Shown piece after piece: positions 9,482 to 21,848 of a DNA stretch of 58,815 nucleotides. The stretch comes from a bacterium (lineage in GTDB: Bacteria; Lernaellota; Lernaellaia; JACKCT01). The notes under the pieces were generated by a model. The model had not been told where the DNA came from. It saw nothing but the letters and a program-made list of their open reading frames with translations, and did not search any database. The translations under genes were made by a program, and so were the position numbers. The number at the start of each line of letters is the position of its first letter. Position 1 is the first letter of the stretch. Location: assembly GCA_019912885.1 (NCBI GenBank), contig JAIOHV010000173.1, positions 1 to 58,815 of the forward strand, in the 5' to 3' direction.

Positions 9482-10548
9482 GCGCCGCGGCTCGCGAAAT
9501 GCCGCGTGCATTCGCGCTCGTCCCGACGCGATGTGCGCTATGCGGCGATCCGCGCTCTCGCCTCGTCGTGCGCGCGCGCGATCCGCTGGGCTTGTTCCCG
9601 GGCGAGGCAAACGTCGTGTCGTGCATTTCGTGCGGATCGTGGCGCGTCGATCCCGCGCCCGCCGGCGATGACATTGCGCGGCTTTACCCCGACGAATACC
9701 GCGCGCATCACGCGAGCGGGCCCGATCTGCCGGCGACCGCGGTGCCGAGCACGGGCGATCGCCTGCGCCGCGAGTTCGCCGAATGGGCGGCGAGCGGCCG
9801 GCGGAGCATCTGGCTTTCTCCCCTTGGCGCCATCGGGCGTCTGGCGGCGGCGCGCCTGTTTCATCTTACCGGGCGCGGGCGATTCAACATGCTCGCGTTC
9901 AACGGCGCGGGCCGGCGCTTGCTCGATGTCGGTTGCGGCGCGGGCGACCTGCTTGCGCAGTACGCCGCGCGCGGATGGGCGGTGATCGGCGTGGAGCCGT
10001 CGGCCGCGGCGGCCCATCGCGCCATCGCGCGCGGATACCCAATCGTCAACGGCACGTTCCCGGAGTCTTCGGCGGCGCTCGCGCGTTTTGCGCCGTTTTC
10101 CGCGGTGGTGATGTCGAACGTCATCGAGCATCTTCCCGATCCGCTCGCGGCGCTGGGCGCGGCGCGAAACCTGATGGAGCCTGGCGGCTTGCTACTTGTC
10201 ACGACGCCGGTGACCGACGGAATCGTTCAGCGCCTATTGACCGAGCACTGGTACAACCTGGACGCGCCGCGTCATCTGCATCTGTTTTCGCGGAAGAATC
10301 TCGATGCACTCTTGCGCCAGGCGGGATTTTCGCCGATCGCCCACGCACCGGCGACAAGCGCGCGCGCCGTATTGCGAACGCTCGCGGCGGCCGCGCGCCA
10401 CGAGGGGCGTGAGGACCGCGCGGCGTATCTGGAGTCGAGCGGCGCGGTCTTGCGTCTTGCGAACGCGATCGTGTTTTTCGCCGATCGGACCGGGCAAGGC
10501 GATGTCGTCAGCGTGTTGGCGACGCGAAACGCGGAGCGAGCCCCATGA
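9478..10548 (+). CDS. SAM-dependent methyltransferase with N-terminal zinc-ribbon-like motif
   Basis: A 356-residue protein; the preferred start is GTG 9478, forming a GTGA overlap with the flippase stop (ATG 9499 is an alternative). Residues about 19-55 carry paired cysteines, CALCG and CISCG, the zinc-ribbon that often precedes methyltransferases of sugar clusters. The Rossmann domain follows: LLDVGCGAGDLLAQYAARGW (motif I), VVMSNVIEHLPDP and LMEPGGLLLVTTP. It probably O- or C-methylates a nucleotide sugar or glycan. The aromatic NLDAPRHLHLFSRKNLDALL stretch is shared with many methyltransferases of this group. Confidence 0.85.
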   Translation: MSAAAREMPRAFALVPTRCALCGDPRSRLVVRARDPLGLFPGEANVVSCISCGSWRVDPAPAGDDIARLYPDEYRAHHASGPDLPATAVPSTGDRLRREFAEWAASGRRSIWLSPLGAIGRLAAARLFHLTGRGRFNMLAFNGAGRRLLDVGCGAGDLLAQYAARGWAVIGVEPSAAAAHRAIARGYPIVNGTFPESSAALARFAPFSAVVMSNVIEHLPDPLAALGAARNLMEPGGLLLVTTPVTDGIVQRLLTEHWYNLDAPRHLHLFSRKNLDALLRQAGFSPIAHAPATSARAVLRTLAAAARHEGREDRAAYLESSGAVLRLANAIVFFADRTGQGDVVSVLATRNAERAP

Positions 10549-11315
10549 TCGACCCGCGTGAGGAATCCGGGCTTGCGCGCATCGAGCGCGAAGTCAAAAA
10601 GGAATTCGGCAAGGCGTTTGACGCGCGCTCGGCGGCGAGCCGGCGCGAGGAAACACTTCGTTACTGGTCGCGTTTCGATCTTGCGAACAAGACGGTTCTC
10701 GACGTCGGCGCGGGGCATCCCGTCGTGCCGGCTCTTCTGACGTCGATCGAGCCGACGCTGCGCGTGGACGCGGTGGACGTGTCGCCCGATTTTGAGGCGC
10801 ACGCACCCGGCGCCATCCGCGCGCTTGGCGGCGACCCGGCATGCTTTCGCTTTGTGACCGCGGATTTTTACGACATCGCGCGACTCGCGCAGGAGGGCGC
10901 GCTGCGCCGGCGTTACGACTTCGTTCTGCTCATCGAAACGCTGCACCATTCGTTGCGCAAATCGCTGCTGCTCAGGACGCTTACGCAGGTGATGGACGCC
11001 GGCAGCCTGATGGTGTTGCTCGAACCGGCGCTTCCGGTGATCGGGCGGCGGCGCGCGTACGACGAAAGCCGGTGGGCGCGCGATCTCGGCTACATCGAGG
11101 AGCCGGTGACGATGTCGGAATATCGCCGCGCGTTTCGCGAGGCCGGCCTTGATATCGTGTCCTGCGAATACGAGCGCTCGCGCGAGACGGGACCGCGCTC
11201 GTGGAAGCGGCGGCTTTTCCCGGCGCCTATGTACGATGTTTATCGCAACCGCGTCCGGGCGTTGTGGGCGCTGACGAGTTTCACCATCGTTTGCAAAAAG
11301 GCGGGCGGGCGATGA
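10545..11315 (+). CDS. Class I SAM-dependent methyltransferase
   Basis: A 256-residue protein with LANKTVLDVGAGHPVVPALL (motif I, about residue 43), VDAVDVSPDF (acidic residue that binds the ribose of SAM), and YDFVLLIETLHHSLRKSLLL. It is the second stand-alone methyltransferase in the cluster and is unrelated in detail to the one just upstream. The start ATG overlaps the previous TGA by 4 nt and the stop overlaps the next ATG in the same way. The methyl acceptor is not identifiable. Confidence 0.82.
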   Translation: MIDPREESGLARIEREVKKEFGKAFDARSAASRREETLRYWSRFDLANKTVLDVGAGHPVVPALLTSIEPTLRVDAVDVSPDFEAHAPGAIRALGGDPACFRFVTADFYDIARLAQEGALRRRYDFVLLIETLHHSLRKSLLLRTLTQVMDAGSLMVLLEPALPVIGRRRAYDESRWARDLGYIEEPVTMSEYRRAFREAGLDIVSCEYERSRETGPRSWKRRLFPAPMYDVYRNRVRALWALTSFTIVCKKAGGR

Positions 11316-12835
11316 TCGAGGAGAGTCGCCTGCGCCTGACGAGATTCGAGCGGCTTGTCCGGCGCGCGGCGCGCGATGTCGAAGAAGCCGCCGCGTCGAT
11401 TCCGCGGCGTTACTGGGAACTCGCGACGATGTTCATTTTCGCGATCGTCCTTGCGGCGCTCGCGCTCAAGAGCTTCATCCTGGCTTTCGCGCTCATCGTC
11501 GCGATGCTGGCGGCGCTGATCCTGGTCCGCCGGCCGACGCTGCTCGTCTATGTGCTTATCGCGATCATCCCGATTTCGTGGGTCAACCTGTTGGGTCGGC
11601 GCCTTCGCGTTATCACATTCATGACGGCGATCGGATTCGCGTTCTTCATGTCGCGCGAAATCATCCGGCGCAAGCCGGCGCGCGTGGAGCCGCTGTACGT
11701 CGCGATCGCGGCGTACGTCGCGATTTGCCTGCTTTCGCTCGTCAATTCCGTCGACGTTCGCTTTTCGCTGACGGGAATGAAGTACTACATCATTTCGCTC
11801 GTTTTCGGATTGACGCTCATCATCGCCGTTCGCGACCGGCGGCAACTGGCGATGTGCGTCGCGATTCTGATCGGGTGGGGCGTCGTGCAGTCGCTCCTGG
11901 CCGTGGCGCAGTCGGTGATTTCGCCGGCCTTTTTCCCCGCTTACCACTTCGACGTGTTCGGCATGGACATTGTGACATCGTACGCCGTCGCCGGCATCCG
12001 GCGCGCTTCGGGCACCTTCGAATCGGGGCCGCGCCTTGCGATGTTTCTCCTGTTGCCGCTCGCATTTTCGATCACGTTCTTTTTTCGCGATACGCTTGGA
12101 CGACGCGCGTTATGGGCGCTCGTGCTCATCGCCGTCGCCCTTGGGCTTTTCGTCAGCTTCACGCGCATCGCCGTCGTGCTTGGCGTGGGCTACATCGGGC
12201 TTTATTACTTCTTCGAACGCAACAAGGCGCTCGTGTGGCGAATGGCGCTGACCGTCGGCCTCGTCGCGGCGATCATCGGCATCATTCTTCAGTTCATCCT
12301 TCCGGAGACCATATCGGAAGCGATGGGAGCGCGCTTCACGCAGGAGGGCGATCAGGTTTATCTCGACCGTTTCTACTTTCTGTACAACGCGCTGATGGCT
12401 TTTCTGGAAAAGCCGATTCTCGGCTGGGGCATCAAGACCTACACGCTGCACTCGTGGGATTTCATGCAGCGATTCCCGGTGCCGTGGCGCGAATATTCGT
12501 GGGACGCCGCGTCGCTTGCGATGCCCGACAACGTGCCGGTGCACAACGATTACGGCCGCATGCTCGCGGAGACGGGCATTTTGTCGCTGGCGGCTTTCAT
12601 CGCCGTTTACGTCATCACATTTCGCAACTACCGATTCGTCATCCGCCATACGCGCAACGAATTCGACGCCGCGATCGCGGTCGGTCTGACTCTCTTTCTG
12701 GCGGCCATGTGCGCGTACTGGTTTTTTCACGAATACATCATGGAGGAGCCGTTTGTTTCGGTCTTGCCGTTTGCGTTCTCCATCGTGCTCAAGCGCCTGA
12801 CGGAACAAGACATGGCGGCGGCTGACACGACATGA
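11312..12835 (+). CDS. O-antigen ligase/polymerase family protein (Wzy/WaaL superfamily)
   Basis: A 507-residue integral membrane protein; the start ATG 11312 overlaps the preceding stop (ATGA). A cytoplasmic N-terminal segment of about 40 residues is followed by about ten helices. The large periplasmic loop near residues 365-420 carries GWGIKTYTLHSWDF and then VPVHNDYGRMLAETGILS, the conserved H(N/S)DYxxxLxETG motif of O-antigen ligases. It would ligate or polymerise the repeat unit after flipping. It lies ten genes after the truncated homologue at the window start, so the cluster has two members. Confidence 0.85.
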   Translation: MIEESRLRLTRFERLVRRAARDVEEAAASIPRRYWELATMFIFAIVLAALALKSFILAFALIVAMLAALILVRRPTLLVYVLIAIIPISWVNLLGRRLRVITFMTAIGFAFFMSREIIRRKPARVEPLYVAIAAYVAICLLSLVNSVDVRFSLTGMKYYIISLVFGLTLIIAVRDRRQLAMCVAILIGWGVVQSLLAVAQSVISPAFFPAYHFDVFGMDIVTSYAVAGIRRASGTFESGPRLAMFLLLPLAFSITFFFRDTLGRRALWALVLIAVALGLFVSFTRIAVVLGVGYIGLYYFFERNKALVWRMALTVGLVAAIIGIILQFILPETISEAMGARFTQEGDQVYLDRFYFLYNALMAFLEKPILGWGIKTYTLHSWDFMQRFPVPWREYSWDAASLAMPDNVPVHNDYGRMLAETGILSLAAFIAVYVITFRNYRFVIRHTRNEFDAAIAVGLTLFLAAMCAYWFFHEYIMEEPFVSVLPFAFSIVLKRLTEQDMAAADTT

Positions 12836-13971
12836 CGCCCTCGTTGCGGGTTCTGTTTCTCGGCAACTGGCCGCTTGCGTCGGCGGGCGACGATTCGGGT
12901 TTCGCGTTCTTCGCGCATTTTCAAAGGCCGCCGCGCGTCACGTTGATGGGCACCTACCGGCTTGGTCCCATCACGCGGCTTGAAAAGACGTGGCTTCGTT
13001 TTTATCTGGTCGCGCCCCTTGTCGCTTTTATTCGATCGTTTCGGCACGACCTTGTCGTCGCGTATTCGTCGCAAGTCGGCCTGCCGCTTTCGCTGTTGTT
13101 TCACCTTTTTCGCCGTCGCACGAAGCTTGTTGTTTTCGATGTCGAGTCGTTTGGCCGCGTCGAGGGCGGCTCGCGGCTTCGTTTGGTCCGATACGCGGCG
13201 GCGCGCATCGACCGTATCGTGCACGCGAGCGCGCGGCAGCGCGAATATTACGAACGCGTGTTTCCGGAGATCGGGGAACGCTTGCGATTCATTCCGATCG
13301 GTATCGGACCGTATCGGACAACACGGCCGGCGGGCGCGCCCGCGAGCGGGCCGATTCTCGCGCCGGGGCACCACGGGCGGGCGTTTCGCGACTGGGCGAT
13401 GCTGTTGCGCGCGTTCGCACCGATTTCCGGCCGCGCGCGATTGCTCATCGTCGGCCGGGAACGTCTGCGGGAAATCGATCGCGACGGCGTACCCATTCCG
13501 GAAAACGTCGAGTTTCGCCCTTTCGTCCCGGCGGACGATCTCGGGCGCCTGGTCGAGGACGCGCCGTTTGTCGTGTTGCCGCTTCCGGAGCGCCGGCAGT
13601 CGCTCGGGCAGCTCTCGGCGCTCTTTTGCATGTCGATGGGGCGGGCCGTGATCGCCACGCGCGTCATGGGCGTGGAGGATTATATCGAAGACGGCGTAAG
13701 CGGCCTTCTCGTGCCGCCCGGGGACGACGCCGCGCTTGCGCGCGCGATGCGGCGGCTGCTCGACGATCCGGACGAGGCGTCGCGTTTCGGGGTGGAGGCG
13801 CGGCGACGCATCGATACGCGTTTCAACGATCGAGCGATGGGGCGGGCGTGGGAAGTGATGATTGATGAGTTAATGGGCGCCGTGCCCGCGTCCGGCGGTC
13901 AGCCGACGGGAATACCACAGGCATCGGTGACACACGCCTCGAGGCCGCCGCAATCGCCGGAAAGCTCGTAG
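12832..13971 (+). CDS. GT4/GT1-like glycosyltransferase
   Basis: A 379-residue GT-B enzyme, last gene of the polysaccharide operon, ATGA-coupled to the ligase-like gene. The N-terminal half has LRVLFLGNWPLAS and VVFDVESFGRVEGG. The donor half has LIVGRERLREIDRDG and a weakly conserved EX7E zone (PERRQSLGQLSALFCMSMG), ending with GVEDYIEDGVSGLLVPPGDD. The last roughly 24 residues (from about nt 13899) run over the end of the convergent minus-strand gene at 13899-14252 and look unlike glycosyltransferase sequence, so the tail may be read-through past the ancestral end. Confidence 0.82.
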   Translation: MTPSLRVLFLGNWPLASAGDDSGFAFFAHFQRPPRVTLMGTYRLGPITRLEKTWLRFYLVAPLVAFIRSFRHDLVVAYSSQVGLPLSLLFHLFRRRTKLVVFDVESFGRVEGGSRLRLVRYAAARIDRIVHASARQREYYERVFPEIGERLRFIPIGIGPYRTTRPAGAPASGPILAPGHHGRAFRDWAMLLRAFAPISGRARLLIVGRERLREIDRDGVPIPENVEFRPFVPADDLGRLVEDAPFVVLPLPERRQSLGQLSALFCMSMGRAVIATRVMGVEDYIEDGVSGLLVPPGDDAALARAMRRLLDDPDEASRFGVEARRRIDTRFNDRAMGRAWEVMIDELMGAVPASGGQPTGIPQASVTHASRPPQSPESS

Positions 13972-14252
13972 TCGTCGACGCAATCTCCGACGCAGGCGAC
14001 ATTACCGGGCTCGTCGTCGCATCCGGCCTTGCATTGCGCCGTGGACAGCGGCACGCCGGTTACATCATCCGGGACCGCCAGACCGCACGCGGACAGCGCG
14101 TCGCACGCGTTTTTGCAGCGTATCTCGGGTGTCGCGCCGTCGTCCGTTTCGCCGTCGAAGGCGTCGTCGTCACCGCAGGTATAAGTCGGGGCGAGCGCGC
14201 CCAGCGCCGCGAGGCAAACAAGCGCAATAACCAATCGGGATGCGAGCGTCAT
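13899..14252 (-). CDS. Small secreted Cys-rich, Asp-rich protein
   Basis: A 117-residue protein starting at ATG 14252. Residues about 1-22 form a signal peptide (MTLASRLVIALVCLAALGAL), followed by a short acidic linker (CGDDDAFDGETDDG). About eleven cysteines then follow in pairs such as CKNACDALSACG, CKAGCDD and CVGDCVDD. No lipobox is present (the first Cys is preceded by TYT). The acidic linker plus Cys pairs recur in the lipoprotein at 25656-26114, suggesting a lineage-specific family of disulfide-rich exported proteins. A TATGAT hexamer sits exactly 6 nt upstream of the start. Function unknown. It overlaps the convergent glycosyltransferase gene by 73 bp. Confidence 0.65.
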   Translation of the reverse strand: MTLASRLVIALVCLAALGALAPTYTCGDDDAFDGETDDGATPEIRCKNACDALSACGLAVPDDVTGVPLSTAQCKAGCDDEPGNVACVGDCVDDYELSGDCGGLEACVTDACGIPVG

Positions 14253-14258
14253 GCGCCC

Positions 14259-14264
14259 ATCATA
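14259..14264 (-). promoter_or_regulatory. -10 element (TATGAT) six bases before the start codon of the Cys-rich protein
   Basis: Read on the minus strand, TATGAT (5 of 6 matches to TATAAT) ends 6 nt before ATG 14252, which would put +1 at or next to the start codon. The -35 position is poor (TTCCGG). It is one of several -10-like motifs in this window with this spacing. Confidence 0.45.
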
Positions 14265-14301
14265 GGCGGCGCCGCGCGATGCCGGAAGCATGCCGGGGGA
14301 C

Positions 14302-14329
14302 TTGGCGCAATGCGCGCATCTGTTAGGAT
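14302..14329 (+). promoter_or_regulatory. Candidate sigma70 promoter for the phosphodiesterase-TPR lipoprotein
   Basis: TTGGCG at 14302-14307, a 16-nt spacer and TAGGAT at 14324-14329, each four of six matches to consensus. Predicted +1 is about 14336, ten bases before ATG 14346, with a weak GGAAG just before the start. Confidence 0.35.
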
Positions 14330-14345
14330 GCCGCGCTCGGAAGCC

Positions 14346-16661
14346 ATGAAGACGCAACGCCCACGATCCATCCGTTTGCCCGTTCTTGCCGTCGTCATTG
14401 CCGTTTCGATTCTCGCGGGCGGATGCTCGAAATTCGAAACCGACGCGCGGCCCAAGGTCGCGCTGATCGGACTCGACGGCGCGGATTGGGACGTCATCGA
14501 CGAGCTTATCGCGGCGGGCCGCCTTCCGACCATCAAGCGCCTCATGGACGGCGGCGTACGGGCGAATCTGGAGACGATCGAGCCGATCCTTTCGCCGATC
14601 GTCTGGACGTCGATCGTCACGGGTGTGACGCCCGAGCGTCACGGCATCACGTGGTTCATGGTGCGCGATCCGAAGACGGGTAACCCGATGCCGATCACGA
14701 GCGCCAAGCGCGACGTGCCCGCGCTGTGGAATATCGCCTCGCGCCTGGGACGGAGCGTCGGCTTCGTGGGCTGGTGGGCGAGTTGGCCCGCGGAGACGGT
14801 GAACGGCTTTGTCGTAACCGATCAGGTCGCGTGGCACGGATTCGGCCTCGGGTTGAACAAGGACGCCGCGTCCACCTCGCGCACCTACCCGGAGTCCATC
14901 GCCTTCGAGATCGAAAGCGACATCGTCAATCCGCTGCTTCAGCCGAAGTCGATGCTTGATCCGTTCATGAAGATTTCGGATCTGGAATACGCGGCGAGCG
15001 CGAACCGCGCCTTCGATTTTCAGAATCCGCTGCATCACTTCATGCACATGCTGGCGACGCTGCGTTCGTATGAGGCGATCGGCGAAAAATTGTACGAGAA
15101 ATACCAGCCGGATCTTTTCGGCATCTATTTCGAATCGATCGACACCACCGGGCATCTGTACATGAAGTACCGCGCCCCGCGAATGGAGGGCATTTCCGGC
15201 GAGCTGTTCGATAAATACAACGACACGCTGAACGCGGTTTACGAGCGCAACGACAAGGCGCTCGCGCGCCTTCTCGACAAGCTCGATCCGAACACGATCG
15301 TCATCGTCTGTTCGGACCACGGATTCAAGAGCCGCGAGGACCGCCTGGCCGAGGCCGAAAACACGAAGGTATCGACCGCGCACAAGTGGCACGAAATCGA
15401 GGGTGTCGTTCTCATGAGTGGGCCGGGGGTCAGGCAGGGCGTGCGTTTATCGGAGACGCCGTCGATTCTGGATATCACGCCGACCGTTCTTTACGCGCTC
15501 GATCTTCCGGTCGCCGAGGATTTCGACGGCAAACCGATTCTCGCGGCGTTCGAGGAGAAATTCGTCGCCAAACGCCCCGTCACAAAACTTCCGACGTACG
15601 ACACCGGCGAGATCCGCGCGGATGCTCCGGCGATCGCTCCGGAGCTATCCCGCGAGATGGAGGAAAAGCTCAAGAGCCTCGGCTACATCGGCGGCGAGGA
15701 AACCGCGGCGGAACGCGCGACGGAATTCGATTCCATCGAGACGCACATGAACCGCCTGGACATGTTCCGCAAGAAGGGCGACCGCGACGGCATGATGCGC
15801 GAGGCGCGCGCGATGGTCGGCATGGATCCGGGCGATCCCCGCGCGCACGCCGCGCTCGGCGACGCGTACGCGACCGGGGGCGACACAAAAAAGGCGCTCG
15901 AGTCGATCTCGACGGCGGAAACGCTCGTGGAGAAGTACATGAAAGATCCGCCGGTCGACGCGCACGGCCGGCCGAAGTACCCGGTGGCCGACGATCATCT
16001 GAAAAGTGTCCTCGCCAGCACGCGCGGGGTGCTGCATCTGAACGAGAAACAATATGACGCCGCGCTCGCGGAGCTGACGCGCTCGCGCGAGCTTGACGAC
16101 GACAACGTCATGGCCTGGTACAACATGGCGCTCGCTTACGACAGGATGGGAAAGATCGACAAGGCGTTCGAGTTCTATCACGAAAGTGCCAAACGATTTC
16201 CTGATCACGCGTACACGCTGAACAATCTCGGCAACATGCACTTCAAGCGCGGCGAAACCGAAAAGGCGATTGAGTACTACGAACGCACGGCAAAGGCGGA
16301 TCCCAAACATCACGAATGCCATCACAACCGGGGCGTGGCGCTGGAGAAGCTCGGCCGCGTGGAAGAGGCGGAAGCGAGCTTTCGGGCGTCGCTCGAACGC
16401 AATCCGGATTTCGTGCCGGCGCTGGCGCGTCTTGGGGTGGCTCTGATCCGGCGCGAACGCAACGACGAAGCGCTCGAGATCTTTGAAAAACTCGCGGTGC
16501 TTTCGCCGGACGACCCGCGCGTTTTGTTGCAGCTTACGGAACTTCATTACGCGGTCGGCCACGCGGACCGGGCGCATGAGCTCTACGCGCGGCTGAACAC
16601 GAAATCGCCGAAGGCCGCGGAGGCTTTTCGCGGCAAACACCCGGAATTCGACCCGAAATAA
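14346..16661 (+). CDS. Alkaline-phosphatase-superfamily (type I phosphodiesterase/sulfatase-like) lipoprotein with C-terminal TPR domain
   Basis: A 771-residue protein from ATG 14346. The N-terminus is basic, then hydrophobic, ending in the lipobox LAGGC (about residue 27), so it is predicted to be a lipoprotein. The catalytic domain (about 35-430) has the metal ligands and nucleophile region of PF01663-type enzymes: GLDGADWDVIDELI, ILSPIVWTSIVTGVTPERHG, FESIDTTGHLYM, CSDHGFKSRED and TAHKWHEIEG. Residues about 485-771 are TPR repeats (for example WYNMALAYDRMGKIDKAFEF and TLNNLGNMHFKRGETEKAIE). Such enzymes hydrolyse phospho- or sulfo-diesters. TPR-coupled members are known in diverse bacteria, but the substrate is unknown. 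The upstream in-frame extension was rejected because it lacks a signal peptide start. Confidence 0.85.
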   Translation: MKTQRPRSIRLPVLAVVIAVSILAGGCSKFETDARPKVALIGLDGADWDVIDELIAAGRLPTIKRLMDGGVRANLETIEPILSPIVWTSIVTGVTPERHGITWFMVRDPKTGNPMPITSAKRDVPALWNIASRLGRSVGFVGWWASWPAETVNGFVVTDQVAWHGFGLGLNKDAASTSRTYPESIAFEIESDIVNPLLQPKSMLDPFMKISDLEYAASANRAFDFQNPLHHFMHMLATLRSYEAIGEKLYEKYQPDLFGIYFESIDTTGHLYMKYRAPRMEGISGELFDKYNDTLNAVYERNDKALARLLDKLDPNTIVIVCSDHGFKSREDRLAEAENTKVSTAHKWHEIEGVVLMSGPGVRQGVRLSETPSILDITPTVLYALDLPVAEDFDGKPILAAFEEKFVAKRPVTKLPTYDTGEIRADAPAIAPELSREMEEKLKSLGYIGGEETAAERATEFDSIETHMNRLDMFRKKGDRDGMMREARAMVGMDPGDPRAHAALGDAYATGGDTKKALESISTAETLVEKYMKDPPVDAHGRPKYPVADDHLKSVLASTRGVLHLNEKQYDAALAELTRSRELDDDNVMAWYNMALAYDRMGKIDKAFEFYHESAKRFPDHAYTLNNLGNMHFKRGETEKAIEYYERTAKADPKHHECHHNRGVALEKLGRVEEAEASFRASLERNPDFVPALARLGVALIRRERNDEALEIFEKLAVLSPDDPRVLLQLTELHYAVGHADRAHELYARLNTKSPKAAEAFRGKHPEFDPK

Positions 16662-16706
16662 CGGCGAATACGCGTGCGTCCGCGCCGGTTTGGCCCCCCG
16701 GTGACA

Positions 16707-16735
16707 TTGACAAAACCCCGCCGAATCCGAATCAT
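16707..16735 (+). promoter_or_regulatory. Sigma70-type promoter for ppdK
   Basis: A perfect TTGACA at 16707-16712, a 17-nt spacer and AATCAT at 16730-16735 (four of six). Predicted +1 is about 16742, giving a leader of about 55 nt to GTG 16798. The -10 is covered by the palindrome at 16726-16740. Confidence 0.6.
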
Positions 16736-16740
16736 TCGGA
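16726..16740. promoter_or_regulatory. 15-bp perfect palindrome over the ppdK -10, possible operator
   Basis: The sequence TCCGAAT-C-ATTCGGA is a perfect 7-1-7 inverted repeat that overlaps the -10 hexamer and reaches almost to +1. This position suits a repressor site. The binding protein is unknown. Confidence 0.4.
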
Positions 16741-16797
16741 GCGCTTCCGAACCGTTCATCCGATCCCGCAAACCGCTTGACCCGCGCGAGGAAAGAC

Positions 16798-21004
<4,207 letters not shown>

Positions 21005-21074
21005 CGCGCGCCATCCCGGCCTCCGTCACGCCCGGCGGCGCGAATGCGGGGCGGTCCCCGGGATCGATATCGTC

Positions 21075-21848
21075 ATGACCGTCGCGCGCCGCGGCCTTGT
21101 CGTGTGCCTTCCCAGCTATAACGAGGAGGGCAATCTCGCCGATCTCATCCGCGATACGCACGACGCCGTGCCGTACGCGTTGATTCTTGTCGTCGACGAC
21201 GGCTCCACCGATCGCACGCGCGCGATCGCCGCGGCCGCGGCCGGGACGTACCCGGTCGTCGTCGAGCCGCACGCGCGAAATCGCGGCCTGGCCGAGGCCA
21301 TGCGAACGGCGCTAATACGCGCGCTTGATCTTGTCGATCCGGATGGGTTTGTCGTTTCGATGGATGCGGACGGATCGCATCGCCCCGACCAGATTCCGCA
21401 ATTGGTCGAAGCCGCCCGGCGGGGCGCCGAGCTTGTTGTGGCGGGCCGCTATCTCGAGGGCTCGACGGTCGCCGGCGTGCCGTGGTTTCGCAAGATCCTG
21501 TCCGTCGGCGCGCGCGTGTTCACGCGCGTTGCCCTTGGCAATCTGCACGTGCGCGACGTGAGCTGTGGCTATCGCCTCTATCGCGCCTCGCTTGTCCGGC
21601 GCGCCTTCGAGGCCTGGGGCGAGGGGCTGATTGTGTCGCCCGGCTTTTCCGTGAACCTCGAACTGCTCGTGAAGATGTCGCGGATCGGCGCGCGCGTCGA
21701 TCAAATACCGCTTCGTCTGCGCTATGACCTCAAGCAAGGCGAAAGCAAGATCCGCATCGTGCGGACGGTGATTCAGTATCTCCGGGTATACGCGCATCTC
21801 GCCCTCGCGCGGCCTCCCCGTCTGCCGGCCCCGACGCCGCCGGCATGA
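21075..21848 (+). CDS. GT2 glycosyltransferase, polyprenol-phosphate mannose synthase (DPM1)-like
   Basis: A 257-residue protein with VCLPSYNEEGNLADLI, LVVDDGSTDRTRAI and SMDADGSHRPDQIPQLV (the DxD region), then AGRYLEGSTVAGVPWFRKIL, all matching dolichol/polyprenol-phosphate mannosyltransferases. No C-terminal membrane domain is present, like the short DPM1 type. It likely makes a polyprenyl-phosphate sugar donor in the inner membrane. The stop overlaps the start of the next gene, a GT-C-type membrane protein that would use such a donor. Confidence 0.85.
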   Translation: MTVARRGLVVCLPSYNEEGNLADLIRDTHDAVPYALILVVDDGSTDRTRAIAAAAAGTYPVVVEPHARNRGLAEAMRTALIRALDLVDPDGFVVSMDADGSHRPDQIPQLVEAARRGAELVVAGRYLEGSTVAGVPWFRKILSVGARVFTRVALGNLHVRDVSCGYRLYRASLVRRAFEAWGEGLIVSPGFSVNLELLVKMSRIGARVDQIPLRLRYDLKQGESKIRIVRTVIQYLRVYAHLALARPPRLPAPTPPA

